A stretch of DNA of 64,000 nt from Physcomitrium patens (lineage: Eukaryota; Streptophyta; Bryopsida; Funariales; Funariaceae). This document shows positions 61,155 to 64,000 of this stretch, one piece after another; the stretch's first letter is position 1; the number at the start of each line of letters is the position of its first letter. The stretch spans positions 10,527,900-10,591,899 of the forward strand of contig NC_037256.1 in assembly GCF_000002425.4 (NCBI RefSeq). The letters run 5' to 3'. The notes under the pieces were generated by a model that was given only the letters and a program-made list of their open reading frames with translations, was not told the origin of the DNA and ran no database searches. The translations under genes and the position numbers were made by a program.

Positions 61155-63317
61155 ATGGACGCTGTCGTTGGTCGCACCTCATGCCCCTTGTCTCTGTCTT
61201 CCTCGTATCAATGGATTGCTGGGTCGCCATCTGCTTCTCGTGCTACAGTCGTTGTTAGAGGTGCGCTCATTAGTCCTGAGATTGATTCATCACTTGTTAT
61301 AAGGACTGGCGTTCATTGCTCTGATTTTCTGCTACGAATTAGGACTTATTATCCGTCCACTTGCCACTAATAATCATACGTGAGCGATGGTGTTTCGTAG
61401 CAGAAGGCAAAGGGTCTAAATCTATTCTCTGGGGTTTCACAGGTACAAGCCGGCGTGACGGTAAACACAAAGCAGTGCGTTGCGAGCAGGTTCCAGAGTA
61501 AGCACGTTTGGGGTGATAGCTTGCAGTTTTTCGGTTGTCAGAAGCTAGTTCCCTTGCAGTCTAATAAATGTGGAGATGGTTGCAGCACCATGAATACCTC
61601 TACTCAATGGTTTGGCAATGCGTTTCTCACATAGAGTTGTGTATCAAAGTATTTCTTTTTTCTGAGCCTGGATTCATCACATCTTTTACGAGAGTTGGGC
61701 TTCAACTCATTGTTACAGTGGCAATGCGGAATTAGAAATTAGAATTGATTCATGACAAATTCCTGCTCATCAGGCTTGTGGGTTTGTCACATAGACACCA
61801 CAAGTGACTCTCAACGCCGTATTAGCGGCAACCCGAGGATTTAACTCCATTGAACTAAGTGCGAGTTGGAATGACAGATGCAGCACCAGCAATTGTCAAA
61901 CAATGCAGAGACGAGAGGTTATCGGTCAAGCTCTATTAGCCATGTCCATGAGCTTTGCTCCTCCAGCTCGTTCGGCCACAGACACAGGTAACAATTGGCC
62001 TTTTGTGATCCCTTGGATATTTCCTATCAGTGACATTCCTTCTTCACCTGCGAATACTCTCTACTTATTCTTCGTTTGAAAACTTTTTTTTCGTAATGTC
62101 TTAGTGGGTGTTCAATGCAGATGCTGCTACTGAATTTACGACTTACGAGGATGCAGCCGATAAATTCACATTGCTCGTGCCACAAGGTAATGTGTTGCAC
62201 TGTGGAAAGGTTCACATTACTGCAAACAATGGCGATAAGAGAGCATATTTGCGAACATTTATACAGGATTATTTGCGTCACTGAATTAACCTGTGCGGTT
62301 CCGATGTCATTTTGTAATCCAGCCTGGAACAGAGGCGAAGGGAAAACGTCCGGGCAAAGGAAAGTCACGGCTTTCTATCCTGCGGATGGCGGTCTTACCA
62401 ATGGTGTGTGATGGTTTGAAGTTCATGAGGACTGCACTTAGAATTACTTATTCATCTTAGCGATGTCCATACTTACCTTGCTGATAATCAAGGACTGACT
62501 AAAACCTACTGGTTTTCGGATGCCAGTAAATATAGTCATAACAGGACTCGGAGCAGATTTCACGAGTTTAGGATCCTTTGGCACGGCCGACAATTTCGCG
62601 GAGAATTTGGTAGAGAATCATCACTGAGAATTTTTGTTTGCGATTTAGAGTCGCATTGATGTGATGTAGATCTTAGCTTCGTTTGGAAAACGGTCCCTGA
62701 ATGACATAATAGGAACGATAGTTTTGTGGAAATAAGACGGAACTTTGAGAACTGGCTATGATTGTGCAGGTGAACAGTTTGGACAGGAGTTGGCAGAAAC
62801 CCCCGGGCCAGAAAGCAAGGCTTGTGGATTGTAAATCAAGAGCAGGTTTGTGCTAACTTCATTCTTTTCGTAAAAGCCTTCCGTACTGAAAAATTTCGGT
62901 TTTTTGTTGGATTCTATGAATAACAATGGGCTTAAATTGACGGCAAGTTTTGTGAGTTGTGAATGTCAGATAAATACTATGTAGAATACACTATACAGAG
63001 ACTCGGAGAGCAGCAGCGGCACTTAGTCTCAGTTGTTGGGATTGGAAACAATGGATGGGTCAACAGATTATACACCGTCACGGGCCAGTACTTTGAGGAA
63101 GACTCAGCCAAATATAAACAAGACATTAACAAGGTATATTCGTATACAAGTATTTGGCGGAATTACTGAACAACTTGGTGTGCAATTCGACTGTATCAAC
63201 CAAGTAGTCTCGCTCTGATTAACTCGCTTGTTTCCTGAACTGCTGTTTGTGAACGTCTCTCAGAATCATTGTTTGTGTGTCCCTGTGCAGATCATCTCCT
63301 CTTTCAAAATACTGTAG
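61155..63317 (+). CDS. PPL1: PsbP-like protein 1 (PPL1-like), thylakoid lumen
   Basis: PPL1 is a lumenal PsbP-family protein that helps photosystem II recover after light damage. Exons are 61155-61310, 61443-61497, 61805-61987, 62121-62186, 62323-62403, 62527-62609, 62770-62845, 62970-63133 and 63291-63317, giving about 296 residues. The N-terminus to about residue 103 is Ser/Arg-rich like a stromal transit peptide; then MQRREVIGQALLAMSMSF (104-121) has a twin arginine and a hydrophobic stretch ending PARSA, a Tat-type lumen signal. The mature part carries the PsbP fold: YEDAADKFTLLVPQ, KVTAFYPADGG, VITGLGADFTSLGSFG, LDRSWQKPPGQKARLVD, YYVEYTIQ and GWVNRLYTVTGQYFEEDS. The short last exon encodes IISSFKIL. 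Exon 2 is the uncertain part: the donor at 61498 (GTAAGC) was chosen for strength and phase, and skipping exon 2 also gives an open frame. Confidence 0.88.
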
Positions 63318-64000
63318 TTCATAGATCGAAGACTCGGGGCACAGACTGCAGACCATGGAGTTTATGACTGACCAGCATTGTGGTAAAACCTGGGATTTTC
63401 GTTCCTCATGCTTCGTGTCACAGAGAAGCTCATTGAGTTGGGAGAACTGAAGTGGTTGTGTAAACACGCTGGGGTTGTTTTGCATGTGGTGAGAGCAGAT
63501 GTCCTTCGAGCAGCCATTCATAAATCTCAAGATGAGTTTATTCTGTTCTGCAGAAACTGCCGAACCTGGATTCTTGTAATAGAACCATTCAATAATTTCC
63601 AAGGTCACCATTGGGCCTGAGATATCATCACCTTTATTGCTCATCTTGCTTCTATCCAGTTCTTGTTCTATACATGTTCTGTTTGGCGAGTTTGGCGAGT
63701 ACATTGCCTGTGGAGTTTTTCTTCATTAGTAATGTGAAATGTTCTTCGAAACAAATAAGATTGCCATTTCAATGATCATCTTGCTTATGCCTTCATATCA
63801 TCCCTCAAGTGCATGTACATTCCAAAAAGCACTCACTACCTGAAAGTTTTTTAAAAAGATGAAGCGGGGAGATGGCGAGCAGGGAGGGTCATACAGTTTA
63901 TATCCTTCGCCATGCGGCGGGTGTCAATGAACTATCCTCGAGTTTCTGGTAATGCAGCTCATACAGCACAGATAGATGGCTCCACAATCTCAAGGCACAC
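63318..64000. other. 3' flank of the PPL1-like gene and window end
   Basis: The first few hundred bases are presumably the 3' untranslated region of the PPL1-like gene. On the minus strand 64000-63900 there is a short open stretch ending in TAA that could be the last exon of a further gene outside the window, but too little is present to name it. Confidence 0.35.

Noticed and set aside
63219..63704. 161-codon minus-strand frame downstream of PPL1
   Set aside because: It overlaps the last PPL1 exon and its 3' region, has no recognisable motif and lacks support as a separate gene.

Overview
The window is nuclear DNA of a land plant. It carries four intron-containing genes set in AT-rich repeats. 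The genes encode a mitochondrial glycine-cleavage T protein, a chloroplast PsbP-like lumenal protein, a callose synthase and a bacterial-type SbcC/SbcD nuclease. The many short introns, the sharp contrast between moderately GC-rich genes and strongly AT-rich surroundings, and the presence of an SbcCD homologue suggest a non-seed plant, most likely a moss. That assignment is inference from composition and gene content, not a database match. || Layout. 1-5.6 kb: decayed long-terminal-repeat-like sequences, including one copy split by another insertion. 5.6-12.8 kb: a nearly full-length but inactivated Ty1/copia element on the minus strand, with two 411-bp LTRs, a 5-bp target duplication and a half-tRNA primer site, itself interrupted by a 1.66-kb repeat. 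12.8-16.3 kb: AT-rich repeat remnants with a second, older copia integrase relic. 17.3-19.1 kb: the T-protein gene (minus, 3 exons). 19.7-24.7 kb: AT-rich repeats. 26.27-34.63 kb: the SbcD-SbcC fusion gene (plus, 21 coding exons reconstructed by reading frame and splice phase). 34.7-41.4 kb: AT-rich repeats with two inverted LTR-like copies and a tRNA-Pro-like relic. 41.4-42.0 kb: a CCATC/CACAT minisatellite and a 33-bp hairpin. 43.78-56.57 kb: the callose synthase gene (plus, 29 coding exons, 1781 aa). 57.7-58.6 kb: a decayed pogo/Tigger-like transposase. 60.8 kb: a G-run cluster. 61.16-63.32 kb: a PPL1-like gene (plus, 9 exons). || The genes do not form a functional cluster. The T protein acts in photorespiratory glycine oxidation in mitochondria, the PPL1-like protein in the thylakoid lumen, callose synthase at the plasma membrane or cell plate, and the SbcCD-like protein probably in an organelle. 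|| The most unusual gene is the SbcD-SbcC fusion. It keeps the phosphoesterase motifs of SbcD/MRE11 and the Walker A, zinc-hook, ABC-signature and Walker B motifs of SbcC/RAD50 in one 1157-residue reading frame behind an Arg/Ser/Ala-rich presequence. All exon models were made by hand from splice sites and reading phase; RNA data were not available.
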